The position numbers and the translations under genes were made by a program. A model generated the notes under the pieces. The model had not been told where the DNA came from. It did no database searches and was given only the letters and a program-made list of their open reading frames with translations. From positions 99,170 through 163,169 of the forward strand of contig NZ_JAPKFL010000014.1 of assembly GCF_026262575.1 (NCBI RefSeq): a stretch of DNA of 64,000 nt, written 5' to 3'. The stretch's first letter is position 1, and each line of letters opens with the position of its first letter. Shown piece by piece: positions 26,858 to 36,588 of this stretch. Source of the DNA: Streptomyces marinisediminis (GTDB lineage: Bacteria; Actinomycetota; Actinomycetes; Streptomycetales; Streptomycetaceae).

Positions 26858-28315
26858 GTGACGCAGCCGCCCGGGCCGACGGCGCCCGCAACGCCCCCGG
26901 CGCCGCACGCCGCCTCGGGGCCGCACGCTCCCGTGCCGCACCCGGCGGCGGCGCCGACCGGCCCCGGGCGGCCCTCCGGCACCACGGAGCCCTCCGGCCA
27001 CGGCCCGGACCGGCGGGCGTGGGCGCGTCCGGTGGCGCGGGCGCGGCGGGCCGCGGCCACGGAGCCGGGCCGGCTGCGCCTCGTCGGCGCCGCCCTGGTC
27101 GTCCTGGCGCTGGCCTTCGGCGCGGTGACCGCCTGGCAGGTCACCCAGCGGGCGTCCGCCGCCGACGCCGTCATCCACGGCCACCAGCGGCTGGCCGCGG
27201 ACGCCGCGGAGATCCACCGCTCGCTGGCCGACGCCAACACCACGGCCGCCGCGGGCTTCCTGGCCGGGGGCGAGGAGCCCCGCGCGGTCGCGGAGCGCTA
27301 CGACCGGGGCGTCGACACGGCGGCCGAGCTGATCACGCGGGCCGCCGCGAGCGGCGAGGGATCGGCGACCGCGCGGCGCCAGCTCAGCGCGCTCAACCGC
27401 GGCCTGCCCGCCTACACCGCCCTGGTGGAAGCCGCCCGGGCCAACAACCGGCAGGGTCTGCCGCTCGGCGGCGCCTACCTGCGCTACGCCGACGAGCGCA
27501 TGCGCAGCGAACTGCTCCCGGCCGCGCGCACCCTCTACGAGACGGAGGCCGCCCGCTACGAGCGCGGGCACGGCGAGGCGGCCGCCTGGCCCTGGGCCTC
27601 CCTGGTGCTCGGCGTGGCGACGCTGGCCACCCTGGGGTGGGCGCAGCGCCGGGACTTCGCGCGCACCAACCGCGTGTTCAACCGCGGCCTGGTAGCCGCG
27701 TCCGGGGCGGCGGCGGCGCTGCTGGTGTGGCTGGCCGTGGCGCACGGCGTCGCGGCCGGTCAGCTCCGCACGGCGGACCGCGACGGCGCCCGCTCGCTGC
27801 ACACGCTGAACGAGGCCCTGGTGGCCGCGCTGGAGGCCCGCGGCGACGAGGGCATGACCCTGGTGGCGCGCGGCGGCGGCGCGGAGTACGAGGAGACCTA
27901 CCGGGCGGGCATGGCCCGGCTCGCCGGAGCCGGGGGCGAGGAGGGCGGGCTGCTCGCCCGGGCGCTGCGGCTGGCCGACGACGACGCCGGACGCGAACCG
28001 GTGCGCACGGCCCGGGAGCACGTCACTCTGTGGCAGGAACGGCACGTCGAAGCCCGGGAGTCGGACAACACGGGCGAGTACGGTGACGCGGTGGCCAAGG
28101 TGATCGGCCCCCGGGAGAGCACGGGAGAGGCGTTCGACGCGGTGGACGGCGCCCTGCGCGCCGCGATCGAGTACGAACAGCGCCAGTTCGGCGACGCCGC
28201 CGAGTCCGGCCGGGCCGCCCTGACCGGCCTCGCCGTGGGCGCCGGAGTGCTGGGGCTGACCGGCGCGGCGGGGGCGGTGGCCGGGGTCGGCCGCAGGCTG
28301 GCGGAATACCGGTGA
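26858..28315 (+). CDS. GlnX-like transmembrane sensor protein
   Basis: A 485-aa membrane protein. A Pro-rich cytoplasmic N-terminus (1-65) is followed by TM1 (about 75-95), a helical extracytoplasmic domain, two TMs near 243-263 and 283-305, a second helical extracytoplasmic domain, and a last TM near 456-478. Two sensor domains between paired helices, and the position directly before a GlnH-like binding protein and near a PknG-type kinase, match mycobacterial GlnX, which relays an amino-acid signal from GlnH to PknG. GTG start with a GGGGGAGG stretch upstream. Function is inferred from context, not from recognised sequence identity. Confidence 0.65.
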   Translation: MTQPPGPTAPATPPAPHAASGPHAPVPHPAAAPTGPGRPSGTTEPSGHGPDRRAWARPVARARRAAATEPGRLRLVGAALVVLALAFGAVTAWQVTQRASAADAVIHGHQRLAADAAEIHRSLADANTTAAAGFLAGGEEPRAVAERYDRGVDTAAELITRAAASGEGSATARRQLSALNRGLPAYTALVEAARANNRQGLPLGGAYLRYADERMRSELLPAARTLYETEAARYERGHGEAAAWPWASLVLGVATLATLGWAQRRDFARTNRVFNRGLVAASGAAAALLVWLAVAHGVAAGQLRTADRDGARSLHTLNEALVAALEARGDEGMTLVARGGGAEYEETYRAGMARLAGAGGEEGGLLARALRLADDDAGREPVRTAREHVTLWQERHVEARESDNTGEYGDAVAKVIGPRESTGEAFDAVDGALRAAIEYEQRQFGDAAESGRAALTGLAVGAGVLGLTGAAGAVAGVGRRLAEYR

Positions 28316-29451
28316 ACGCGGTGAGCGGAAGGGGCTGGACGATGCGGAGCACGCGGGGCGCGGCGGGCGCGGACGGGCCCCTGGCACCCGGGTCCGCGGA
28401 CCGGGCGCGCGCGGGGCGGGCCCCGGCTCGGCGCGGGCGCCGTCGGCTCACCGCCCTGGCCCTGGCCGCCGGCGCCCTGGCCCTGGCCGTCGCGGGGGCC
28501 CCGGGGACCGCGGGGACGGCCACCGGGTCCGGCGGCGGCCCGCGCACGGGGCACGCCGCCCCCGGCGGCCCGGTCGGCGGCCCGCGGGACGCGCCCGCCG
28601 ACCCCGTCGCACTCGCCGCGTCCGCCGCCCCCGAGCGGTGCGCCGACGGCAGCCTGGCGGCGGCGAGCCTGCGCCCGTCCGGCGCGGCCGGGGAGGCCGT
28701 GCGCCGCATCCAAAGGAGCGGTCAGCTCGTCGTCGGCGTCGACCAGAACAGTTTCCTGTGGGGATACCGCGACCCGCACACCGGTGCCCTCGAAGGGTTC
28801 GACATCGACCTGGTGCGGGCCATCGCCCGCGACCTGCTGGGCGAGGACCCGTCGATCGTCTACCGCACCATCCCCACCGACCAGCGCGTCCCGGCGCTGC
28901 GCGACCGCGGGGTGGACCTGGTGGTGCGCACCATGACCGTCAACTGCGACCGGCGCGCGGACGTGGCGTTCTCCACCGCGTACTTCGAGGCCGGCCAGCA
29001 GGTGCTCGCGCCGCGCGCCTCCGACGTCACCGGGTACGACGCCTCGCTGGCCGGGCGCACGGTGTGCACGGCGCGCGGCTCCACCGGGCAGAGCGCCCTG
29101 GAGGCGGACAACCCCGGGGCCCGCGTGGTGCTGGTGCCGAACCAGCTCGACTGCCTGGTGCGTCTCCAGCTCGGCGAGGTGGACGCGGTCGTCACCGACA
29201 GCGCGCTGGCGGCGGGGCAGGCGGCGCAGGACCCGACGGTCGCTCTCGTCGGCGAGCCGTTCACCACCGAGTACTACGGCGTGGCGATGAACCTGGCCGA
29301 CGAGGACCTGGTGCGGCGCGTCAACCGCGTGCTGGACGACTTCCGTTCGGGTGGTGCGGACAGCGCGTGGCGGGCGTCCTACGAACGCTGGCTCGACGAC
29401 GTCATGCCGGGCCGGGACCCGAGCCCGCCGACACCGCGCTACCGGGACTGA
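28312..29451 (+). CDS. GlnH-like extracellular solute-binding protein
   Basis: A 379-aa exported protein of the SBP type 3 (amino-acid-binding) fold. An Arg-rich N-region and a hydrophobic helix (about 46-62) form the signal or anchor; there is no lipobox cysteine, unlike mycobacterial GlnH. The binding domain starts near 138 (RSGQLVVGVDQNSFLWGYRD) and contains LEGFDIDLVRAIARDLLG and EYYGVAMN, typical of Glu/Asp-binding proteins. GTG 28312 overlaps the GlnX-like stop by 4 nt, so the two are translationally coupled. Likely ligand-binding input of the kinase module. Confidence 0.78.
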   Translation: MNAVSGRGWTMRSTRGAAGADGPLAPGSADRARAGRAPARRGRRRLTALALAAGALALAVAGAPGTAGTATGSGGGPRTGHAAPGGPVGGPRDAPADPVALAASAAPERCADGSLAAASLRPSGAAGEAVRRIQRSGQLVVGVDQNSFLWGYRDPHTGALEGFDIDLVRAIARDLLGEDPSIVYRTIPTDQRVPALRDRGVDLVVRTMTVNCDRRADVAFSTAYFEAGQQVLAPRASDVTGYDASLAGRTVCTARGSTGQSALEADNPGARVVLVPNQLDCLVRLQLGEVDAVVTDSALAAGQAAQDPTVALVGEPFTTEYYGVAMNLADEDLVRRVNRVLDDFRSGGADSAWRASYERWLDDVMPGRDPSPPTPRYRD

Positions 29452-29513
29452 ACGCCGCGACGAGCGGGCAGCACGGGGCAGGGTGGCAGCGGACGAGAGC
29501 AGCGAGGTGATCG

Positions 29514-30881
29514 ATGGAGGCCGCGGAATCCTCCGGACCGGTGCTGGACCGGGACGAGGCCGACCGGATGCTGGCCCGGCTCGGCGCGGAGTACGAGGCG
29601 ATCGAGTCGTCCCTGCTGGCTTTGCAGGACCACGCCGGGCGGCGGCTGCTGGAGGGCGCCGAGCTGACCGGCACCACCCGGCACCGCTGGGCGGCCGCCG
29701 AGCAGACGATCACCGCGCTGTGGACGCAGTTCGAACGGTACGGCGAGGCGCTCGCCGCCGCCCAACGGGTGCGCGGCCGGCGGCGCTGGCCCGGACAGGC
29801 GGAGCTGGCCGAGCTGTCCGAGCTGCTGCGCGGGCGCGCGGTGACCGTGGCCGGGGCGGGCGGCGGCGCCCGGGGCGGGCGGCTGGCCGAACGGCTGAGC
29901 CTGACCGAACTGGTGGACCGGATGAACGCCGGGTACGCCCGCGCGCTGGACGTGGTGGCCGCGGCCGACGCGGTGTGGTCCGCGCTGCCCGCCCGCATCG
30001 ACCTGCTCGCCGCCGAGCTGGGTCGCGTCCGCTCGCTCGCGCACTCCGTCGGCGTCCGGCCCGGGGAGCATCCGGCCGGGGACGACCTGGCGGAGATCAC
30101 CGACGAACTGGCCCGGCTGCGCCGCGAGGTGATCACCGACCCGCTCGCCTTCTGGCGCTCCGCGGGCGCCAACAGCGCGCCGGGCGGCGGGCGTCCGGAC
30201 ACCGACCGGTACGACCGGGCGGCGCGGGCGCTGGAGGAGGTGCGCCGGGAGATCGACGCGGTCCTCGGGGTGCGGCAGGACGCCGAACAGCGCCTGGCCC
30301 GCCTGCGGGACGTGCTCTCGCGCGCCGACCGGACGCTGGCGGAGGCGCGGACCGCGCGCGGCGAGGTGCTGGCCAAGATCGCCGCATCGGAGGTGCCCGC
30401 GGTCAGCGGCCCGGCCACCGCGCTGCACGAGCAGCTCGCCGCGGCGGCCGAACACCGGCGCCGCTCCCAGTGGAACCGGCTCTCCCCGCTGCTGGACCAA
30501 CTGGAGCAGCGGGCCGAGGACGAGCTCCAGCGGGCCCGCGACCAGCTCTCGGCGGTGACGGCGCCGCTGGCCGTCCGGGCCGAGCTGCGCGGCCGGCTCG
30601 ACGCCTACCGCGCCAAGGCCGCCCGGCATCACCTGGCCGACGACCCGCTGCTGGCGGAGCGGTACGACGCCGCCCGGCGCATGCTGTGGAGCGCGCCGTG
30701 CGACCTGCGCGCCGCCGAGCAGGCCGTGCGGCGCTTCCAGCACGCGGTGGTCGAGCTCGCGACGCCGGTCCCGCACGCGGCACCGGGTCCGGACGCGCGG
30801 GCGGCACGCCCCGCCAGGGAGGGCGACGCGGCCGGGACCAGGGCGGAGCGGACCGAGGACGGAGGGCGGGGCGGCTCATGA
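29514..30881 (+). CDS. Coiled-coil protein of unknown function in the kinase cluster
   Basis: A 455-aa soluble, helical, Ala/Glu/Arg-rich protein with long heptad-like stretches (for example ALEEVRREIDAVLGVRQDAEQ, RLRDVLSRADRTLAEARTAR). No catalytic motif, signal peptide or membrane segment is seen. Its stop overlaps the kinase ATG (ATGA), so it is almost certainly co-expressed with the PknG-type kinase. A scaffold, substrate or regulator of that kinase is a reasonable guess. I do not recognise a named family. Confidence 0.7.
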   Translation: MEAAESSGPVLDRDEADRMLARLGAEYEAIESSLLALQDHAGRRLLEGAELTGTTRHRWAAAEQTITALWTQFERYGEALAAAQRVRGRRRWPGQAELAELSELLRGRAVTVAGAGGGARGGRLAERLSLTELVDRMNAGYARALDVVAAADAVWSALPARIDLLAAELGRVRSLAHSVGVRPGEHPAGDDLAEITDELARLRREVITDPLAFWRSAGANSAPGGGRPDTDRYDRAARALEEVRREIDAVLGVRQDAEQRLARLRDVLSRADRTLAEARTARGEVLAKIAASEVPAVSGPATALHEQLAAAAEHRRRSQWNRLSPLLDQLEQRAEDELQRARDQLSAVTAPLAVRAELRGRLDAYRAKAARHHLADDPLLAERYDAARRMLWSAPCDLRAAEQAVRRFQHAVVELATPVPHAAPGPDARAARPAREGDAAGTRAERTEDGGRGGS

Positions 30882-33508
30882 GCGGCCAGGGCCAGCGGTG
30901 CCAGCAGCGGGGCTGCGACGGGCACTACGAGGATGTCGGCGCGGTCGGTGAAGCGGGCGGCGGCGCGGGGCGGCTGTACTGCGACACGTGCGGTCTGTCC
31001 CCCGTCGTCGCCCCCGCCGCCCTGCCCGCCCCCGCCGCCCTGCCGGCGCCCGGCCCGCCCGGTGCCGCGGAGCAGGGACCGGGCCCCGGCGCCCCGGCGG
31101 TCACCCGGCCCGCGGCGCGCGCCGACGGCTCCGGGGGCGGCTCGGCGGGGTCGCGGCCGTCCCAGCGCTCGGTCTCGGGGCGGCTGTCCGTGCACACCGG
31201 CGCGGCCGGGGCCACCCGGATGTCGGTGCGCGGCTCCCGGGGCGCGGCGTCCGGCTCCTCCGGGCGCAACCGGCTCGGCGCGGGCCTGGTGACCGTCCCC
31301 GAGGTGCCCCGCGCCGACCCGGCGGCGGCCGTGCTGGAGCGGCCCGAGGTCCCCGAGCGCAAGCGGTTCTGCGGCAACGCCGACTGCGGCAGCCCGGTGG
31401 GGCGGACGCGCGCCGGGCGCCCGGGGCGCACGGAGGGCTTCTGCACCGCGTGCGGACAGCCCTACTCGTTCGTACCCAAGCTCGCCCCCGGCGACGTGGT
31501 GCACGGCCAGTACGAGGTGGCCGGCTGCCTGGCCCACGGCGGCCTGGGCTGGATCTACCTCGCGGTCGACCGCGCCGTCTCCGACCGCTGGGTGGTGCTC
31601 AAGGGCCTGCTGGACACCGGTGACCAGGACGCCATGGCCGCGGCGATCTCCGAGCGGCGCTTCCTCGCCGAGATCGAGCACGCGGGCATCGTGCGCATCT
31701 ACAACTTCGTCGAGCACCTGGACCAGCGCACCGGCAGCCTCGACGGCTACATCGTCATGGAGTACGTCGGCGGCAAGTCGCTCAAGCAGCTCGCCGAGGA
31801 GCGCCGCACACCGGACGGGCGGCGCGACCCGCTGCCGGTGGAGCAGGCGTGCGCGTTCGGCATCGACGCGCTGGAGGCCATCGGCCACCTGCACAGCCGC
31901 TCCCTGCTGTACTGCGACTTCAAGGTGGACAACGCGATCCAGCAGCACGACCAGCTCAAGCTGATCGACCTCGGCGCCGTGCGCCGCGCGGACGACCACA
32001 CGAGCGCCGTCTACGGCACGGTGGGCTACCAGGCGCCCGAGGTCGCCGAGGTGGGCCCGTCGGTGGCGTCCGACCTCTACACCGTCGCCCGCACGCTCGC
32101 GGTGCTGACGTTCGACTTCCGCGGCTACACCAACACCTACGTCGACAGCCTGCCCCCGCCCGGGGACGTGGAGGTCTTCGCCCGGCACGAGTCGTTCTAC
32201 CGCTTCCTGGTGCGCGCCACCGACCCCGAGCCCGAACGCCGCTTCGCCTCGGCCGCGGAGATGGCCGAGCAGCTCACCGGGGTGCTCCGGGAGGTCGTCG
32301 CCACCCGCTCCGGGCAGCCCCGGCCCGCCGTCTCCACCCTGTTCGGCGCGGAGCTGCGCGTGGCGACCACGCAGGTGCTGCCCCCGCAGGACGCGGACGC
32401 CTCGCGGCTCGGGACCCGGCCGACGCGACGACGCTCCCGCGCCCTCGCGCGCGCGGGAGCGCCCGTCGTGCCGCCCCCGGCGTCCGCCCCGCCCGGCTCG
32501 CCGCCCGATCTCTCGTCCGCCCCGACCGCCGTGGCGTCCTCCGGGACGGCACCGCGCCCCGTCGCGGTGGCTCCGCTGGACGCGCGGGCCGTGGCGCTGG
32601 CGCTCCCGGTGCCCCTGGTCGACCCGGGCGACCCCAACGCGGGCTTCCTGGCCGGGCTCGCCGGTGCGGCCCCCGACGACGTGGAGGCCGCGCTGCGGGC
32701 GGCGCCGGCCGACTCCGTCGAGCTGCGGCTGCGCGCGCTGCGCGCCCGCCTGGAGCGCTCGGCCGCCGGGCCCGCCTCCGGGCCACCCGCCGAGCTGGCC
32801 GAACTGACCGCACATCACCCCGAGGACTGGCGCGTCGTCTGGTACCGGGGCGTCGCGGCCCTGGCCCACGGCGACCTGGCCACCGCCGCCGTCGCCTTCG
32901 ACGCGGTGTACGACGCCTTCCCCGGGGAGCCCGCGCCGAAGCTCGCGCTGGCCGTCAGCGCGGAGCTGCTGGGCCAGTCGGACAACGCCGAGGAGTTCTA
33001 CCGACTGGTATGGTCCACGGATCCGAACTACGTCAGCGCCGCCTTCGGACTGGCCCGGGTGCGGCTGGCCCGGGGCGACCGGACCGGCGCCGTCGCGGCC
33101 CTGGAGTCCGTCCCCGAGGCCTCCAGCCACCACGTGGCCGCCCGGGCGGCGGCCGTCTCCGCGCGGCTGCGGCAGCGCGAGCCGGGCGAACCGGTGCCGG
33201 CGGAGGTGCGGGCGGCCGCCGCCGAGCTGGAGCGGCTGGAGGGCCTGGGGCTGGACGCCCCGCGCCGCGAGCGGCTGGCCACCGAGGTGCTGGGCCGGGC
33301 CCTGGACTGGGTGCTGGCCGGACGCCCCGCCCCGCCGGGCGCCGCCCCGCTCCAGCAGCCGGTGCTGGGCAGCGAGCCGACCGAAGAGGGGCTGCGGCGG
33401 GGCCTGGAGGGCGCCTACCGCAGACTCGCCCGGCTGGCGCGGAGCGGGACCGAGAGGATCGCATGGGTGGAGCGCGCGAACCGCGTCCGCCCCAGGACGT
33501 GGGTGTGA
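30878..33508 (+). CDS. pknG: PknG-type serine/threonine protein kinase
   Basis: An 876-aa soluble kinase. A Pro/Ala-rich N-terminus (1-160) with an extra Cys motif (CDTCG) precedes a rubredoxin-like metal module (Cys165, Cys170, Cys189, Cys192). The kinase domain follows: glycine loop AHGGLGWIYLA, Lys242 in VVLKGL, catalytic Asp347 in YCDFKVDN and DLG at 364-366, all in the PknG-specific forms rather than HRD/DFG. A linker and a helical TPR-like C-terminal domain (about 580-870) complete the PknG layout. In mycobacteria PknG controls glutamate metabolism through the FHA protein GarA. Neighbouring GlnX/GlnH-like genes and a PP2C gene support a signalling role. Confidence 0.92.
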   Translation: MSGQGQRCQQRGCDGHYEDVGAVGEAGGGAGRLYCDTCGLSPVVAPAALPAPAALPAPGPPGAAEQGPGPGAPAVTRPAARADGSGGGSAGSRPSQRSVSGRLSVHTGAAGATRMSVRGSRGAASGSSGRNRLGAGLVTVPEVPRADPAAAVLERPEVPERKRFCGNADCGSPVGRTRAGRPGRTEGFCTACGQPYSFVPKLAPGDVVHGQYEVAGCLAHGGLGWIYLAVDRAVSDRWVVLKGLLDTGDQDAMAAAISERRFLAEIEHAGIVRIYNFVEHLDQRTGSLDGYIVMEYVGGKSLKQLAEERRTPDGRRDPLPVEQACAFGIDALEAIGHLHSRSLLYCDFKVDNAIQQHDQLKLIDLGAVRRADDHTSAVYGTVGYQAPEVAEVGPSVASDLYTVARTLAVLTFDFRGYTNTYVDSLPPPGDVEVFARHESFYRFLVRATDPEPERRFASAAEMAEQLTGVLREVVATRSGQPRPAVSTLFGAELRVATTQVLPPQDADASRLGTRPTRRRSRALARAGAPVVPPPASAPPGSPPDLSSAPTAVASSGTAPRPVAVAPLDARAVALALPVPLVDPGDPNAGFLAGLAGAAPDDVEAALRAAPADSVELRLRALRARLERSAAGPASGPPAELAELTAHHPEDWRVVWYRGVAALAHGDLATAAVAFDAVYDAFPGEPAPKLALAVSAELLGQSDNAEEFYRLVWSTDPNYVSAAFGLARVRLARGDRTGAVAALESVPEASSHHVAARAAAVSARLRQREPGEPVPAEVRAAAAELERLEGLGLDAPRRERLATEVLGRALDWVLAGRPAPPGAAPLQQPVLGSEPTEEGLRRGLEGAYRRLARLARSGTERIAWVERANRVRPRTWV

Positions 33509-35133
33509 GGATGCAACAGCTCGACCAGTGCTCGGCCTGTCCCGGTTGCGCCGAACCGCTGGAGGCGGGTGACCGTTTCTGCGGCGTGTGCGGGATGAGC
33601 CTCGCCGCGCCGGGCCGACCCGCCGGCGCGGAGGCGCCGGCGCGGCCACCGGAGCCGCGGACCGCCCCCCGGCCCGCGCCGCCGGCGCCCGCCGGACACG
33701 CGGCGCGGCCGGACCGGGACGGGGGCCACGGCACGCCACCGGACCAGCGCACGACGCCGGGCCAGGCCGCGGCGCCGGGTCACGGCACGCCACCGGACCG
33801 GGGCGCGGGGCCGGACCAGGGCAGGCCACCGGGTCACGGCACGCCACCGGACCAGCGCACGACGCCGGGCCAGGGCGCGGGGTCGGACCACGGCACGCCA
33901 CCGGACCAGACGCCACCGGGCCGGGGCGCGGCGCCGGGGCAAGGCCGCCCCGGGGCTCCGCACGCCCCGGGGCGGCCCGCGGCCGCCGTCCCGCCGCTCC
34001 CGGCGCGACCGCCCGCGCCCGCCGGTCCGCCTCCGTCCGTGCCGCCGCCCCCGCCTCCACCGCCACCGGCCGCGCCGCCGTCGGCGCCCCCCGCGTCCCC
34101 GTCGGCGTCGTCCCCCTCCGCGTCGCCGGACTACACGCTGGCGCCGCCCGCCGGGCGTCCCCTCGCCCGGGACGCGCGCGCCGGGGACCCGGAGCCCCCG
34201 CCCACGCCGCCGTCCGCACCCCCGACCGCGTCCGCCGCGTGTGCCGCCTGCGGCGCGGGCGGCTTCGACGCGGACGGCTACTGCGAGCACTGCGGCCACG
34301 CCTCGCCGAAGGAGCGCGATCACATGGAGCAGGAGCTGCCCGGCGTCGCGGCGGCCAGCGACCGCGGGCTGCGGCACCACCGCAACGAGGACGCCTTCAC
34401 CCTCACCACCGCCCACCTGCCGGGCTCGGCCGTGCCGGCGGTGGTGGCGGTCGTGTGCGACGGGGTGTCCTCCTCCAGCCGTCCGGACGAGGCCTCGGCC
34501 ACCGCGGCGGCCGCCGCCCGCGACACCCTGCTCGACGCGCTGCCGCGCGGCGTGCAGCCGCCGCACGCCATGCACGAGGCGCTGGGCACGGCGGCCCGCG
34601 CGGTGGCGGCGCTGGCCGACGCCCGGCGGGACGGCGGCCAGAACGCCCCGGCCTGCACGATCGTCGGCTCCGTCGTCGCGGGCGACATGTTCACCGTCGG
34701 CTGGATCGGCGACAGCCGCGCCTACTGGGTGCCCGAGGACCGTTCGGCGCCCGCCGCGCGGCTGACCGAGGACGACTCCTGGGCGGCGCAGATGGTGGCC
34801 GCCGGGCTGATGAGCGAGGCCGACGCCTTCGCGGACCCGCGCGCCCACGCCATCACCGGCTGGCTCGGCGCCGACGCCGAGGAGTTCGACCCGCACACCG
34901 CCTCGTTCCAGCCCGGCGAACCCGGCGTGGTGGTGGTGTGCACGGACGGGCTGTGGAACTACGCGGAGTCGGCACGGGAGATGGCGGACGCCGTCCCCGC
35001 CGACGCCCGCCGCCACCCGCTGCCCGCCGCCCGGCACCTGGTCGACCACGCCCTGCGCGGCGGGGGCCACGACAACGTAACGGTGGCCGTCATCCCGTTC
35101 CCGGCCCGGGCGGGAGGGGCAGGATCGGCCTGA
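33505..35133 (+). CDS. PP2C-type protein phosphatase with zinc ribbons and repeat-rich linker
   Basis: A 542-aa protein. An N-terminal C4 zinc ribbon (CPGCAEPL...FCGVCG) is followed by a long Pro/Gly linker with imperfect tandem repeats (GHGTPPDQRTTPGQ, encoded at about 33730-33930) and a second ribbon (CAACG...CEHCG, near 245-268). The PP2C domain (about 278-535) carries the metal-binding and catalytic motifs SDRGLRHHRNED, CDGVSS, IGDSRAYW, CTDGLW and HDNVTV. GTG 33505 overlaps the kinase stop (GTGA); ATG 33511 is an alternative. It probably reverses phosphorylation by the upstream kinase. Confidence 0.9.
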   Translation: MRMQQLDQCSACPGCAEPLEAGDRFCGVCGMSLAAPGRPAGAEAPARPPEPRTAPRPAPPAPAGHAARPDRDGGHGTPPDQRTTPGQAAAPGHGTPPDRGAGPDQGRPPGHGTPPDQRTTPGQGAGSDHGTPPDQTPPGRGAAPGQGRPGAPHAPGRPAAAVPPLPARPPAPAGPPPSVPPPPPPPPPAAPPSAPPASPSASSPSASPDYTLAPPAGRPLARDARAGDPEPPPTPPSAPPTASAACAACGAGGFDADGYCEHCGHASPKERDHMEQELPGVAAASDRGLRHHRNEDAFTLTTAHLPGSAVPAVVAVVCDGVSSSSRPDEASATAAAAARDTLLDALPRGVQPPHAMHEALGTAARAVAALADARRDGGQNAPACTIVGSVVAGDMFTVGWIGDSRAYWVPEDRSAPAARLTEDDSWAAQMVAAGLMSEADAFADPRAHAITGWLGADAEEFDPHTASFQPGEPGVVVVCTDGLWNYAESAREMADAVPADARRHPLPAARHLVDHALRGGGHDNVTVAVIPFPARAGGAGSA

Positions 35134-35152
35134 ACGCCAAGGGGGGCAGCGC

Positions 35153-36517
35153 ATGGCCGACTTCGCCAAGTCGAGGACGCCGCGGTTCTCGGTGGAGGTC
35201 CACCAGAACCCGTACCTGCCGCGAGGGGGCCGGGAGGTCGACGCCGTCGTCACCGTGACCGCCGCCGGCGGCGGGCTGCCCGTGCCCGCGCCCGGCGCCG
35301 ACCCGGGGGCGGACTCCGCGGCGCCGCGGGCGGCGGTGGTGCTCATGGTGGACTGCTCGGGGTCGATGGACCACCCGCCCGAGAAGACGCGGCACGCCCG
35401 CGAGGCGACCGCCGCGGCCGTGGACGCCGTGCGGGACGGCGTGGCCTTCGCCGTCGTCGCCGGGACGCACCGGGCCCGGGAGGTCTACCCCGGCGGCGGC
35501 GCCCTGGCCGTGGCCGACCCGGTGACCCGCGCCGCGGCCAAGCGGGCGCTGGACGGGCTGACGCCCGACGGCGGCACGGCCATCGGCACCTGGCTGCGCC
35601 TGGCCGGCGCGTTGCTGGACGCCTCCGGGGCGGCCGTCCGGCACGGCATCCTGCTCACCGACGGGCGCAACGAGCACGAGGAGCCCGAGCACCTGCGCGC
35701 CGCGCTCGCGGAGTGCGCCGGCCGGTTCACCTGTGACGCCCGCGGGGTGGGCACCGACTGGGAGGTGGCCGAGGTCACCGGCGTCGCGACCGCGCTGCTG
35801 GGCACCGCCGACATCGTCGCCGACTCCGCCGGCCTCGCCGACGACTTCCGCGCGATGATGACCGCGGCCATGGGCAAGGAGACCGCCGACGTCGCGCTGC
35901 GGCTGTGGACACCGGCCGGCGCGGAGATCGACTTCGTCAGGCAGGTGGCCCCGACCGTCACCGACCTGACCGGGCGGCGGACGCCGGCCGGGCCGCGGGC
36001 CGGTGACTACCCCACCGGCTCGTGGGGCGACGAGTCGCGCGACTACCACGTGCGCGTGCGGGTTCCCGCCGCCGAGGTGGGCCGGGAGATGCTCGCCGCC
36101 CGGGCCTCCGTCGTCGCGACCCGGCCCGACGGGACCGCCGGGGTGCTCGGACAGGGGCTGGTCAGGGCGGTGTGGACGGACGACGCGGCCGCCTCCGCCG
36201 CGATCGACCGGCAGGTCGCGCACTACACCGGGCAGGCGGAGCTGGCCCGGGCCGTCCAGCAGGGCCTGGACGCCAGGAAGGCCGGTGACGAGGACGGCGC
36301 GACCGCCCGGCTCGGCCGTGCCGTCCAGCTCGCGGCGGCCCTGGGCAACGCCGATACCGCCAAGCTGCTGGCGAAGGTGGTGGACGTGGTGGACGAGGCG
36401 AGCGGTACTGTTCGACTGAAGGGCACGGTCGCCGCCGCCGACGCCATGACGCTGGAGACGCGGTCCACCAGGACGGTCCGCGTGCGCCGGGACACCGGGC
36501 AGGCACCGACCCACTAG
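35153..36517 (+). CDS. von Willebrand factor A domain protein
   Basis: A 454-aa soluble protein. The vWA domain (about 60-235) has an intact metal-ion-dependent adhesion site: DxSxS at 67-71 (MVDCSGSMDH), a Thr in PDGGTAIGTWL and an Asp in ILLTDGRNEHE. The C-terminal part is beta-rich with a helical end. vWA proteins of this kind commonly act as scaffolds in bacterial kinase/phosphatase/FHA modules. The gene starts 19 bp after the PP2C stop and is followed 71 bp later by the FHA gene. Specific partner unknown. Confidence 0.88.
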   Translation: MADFAKSRTPRFSVEVHQNPYLPRGGREVDAVVTVTAAGGGLPVPAPGADPGADSAAPRAAVVLMVDCSGSMDHPPEKTRHAREATAAAVDAVRDGVAFAVVAGTHRAREVYPGGGALAVADPVTRAAAKRALDGLTPDGGTAIGTWLRLAGALLDASGAAVRHGILLTDGRNEHEEPEHLRAALAECAGRFTCDARGVGTDWEVAEVTGVATALLGTADIVADSAGLADDFRAMMTAAMGKETADVALRLWTPAGAEIDFVRQVAPTVTDLTGRRTPAGPRAGDYPTGSWGDESRDYHVRVRVPAAEVGREMLAARASVVATRPDGTAGVLGQGLVRAVWTDDAAASAAIDRQVAHYTGQAELARAVQQGLDARKAGDEDGATARLGRAVQLAAALGNADTAKLLAKVVDVVDEASGTVRLKGTVAAADAMTLETRSTRTVRVRRDTGQAPTH

Positions 36518-36588
36518 CCGAGTACGACTGCCGCCGACCACGAGCCGACGAACTGCGCACACCGCCGCGCGGAGGGGGGAAGCCCGAG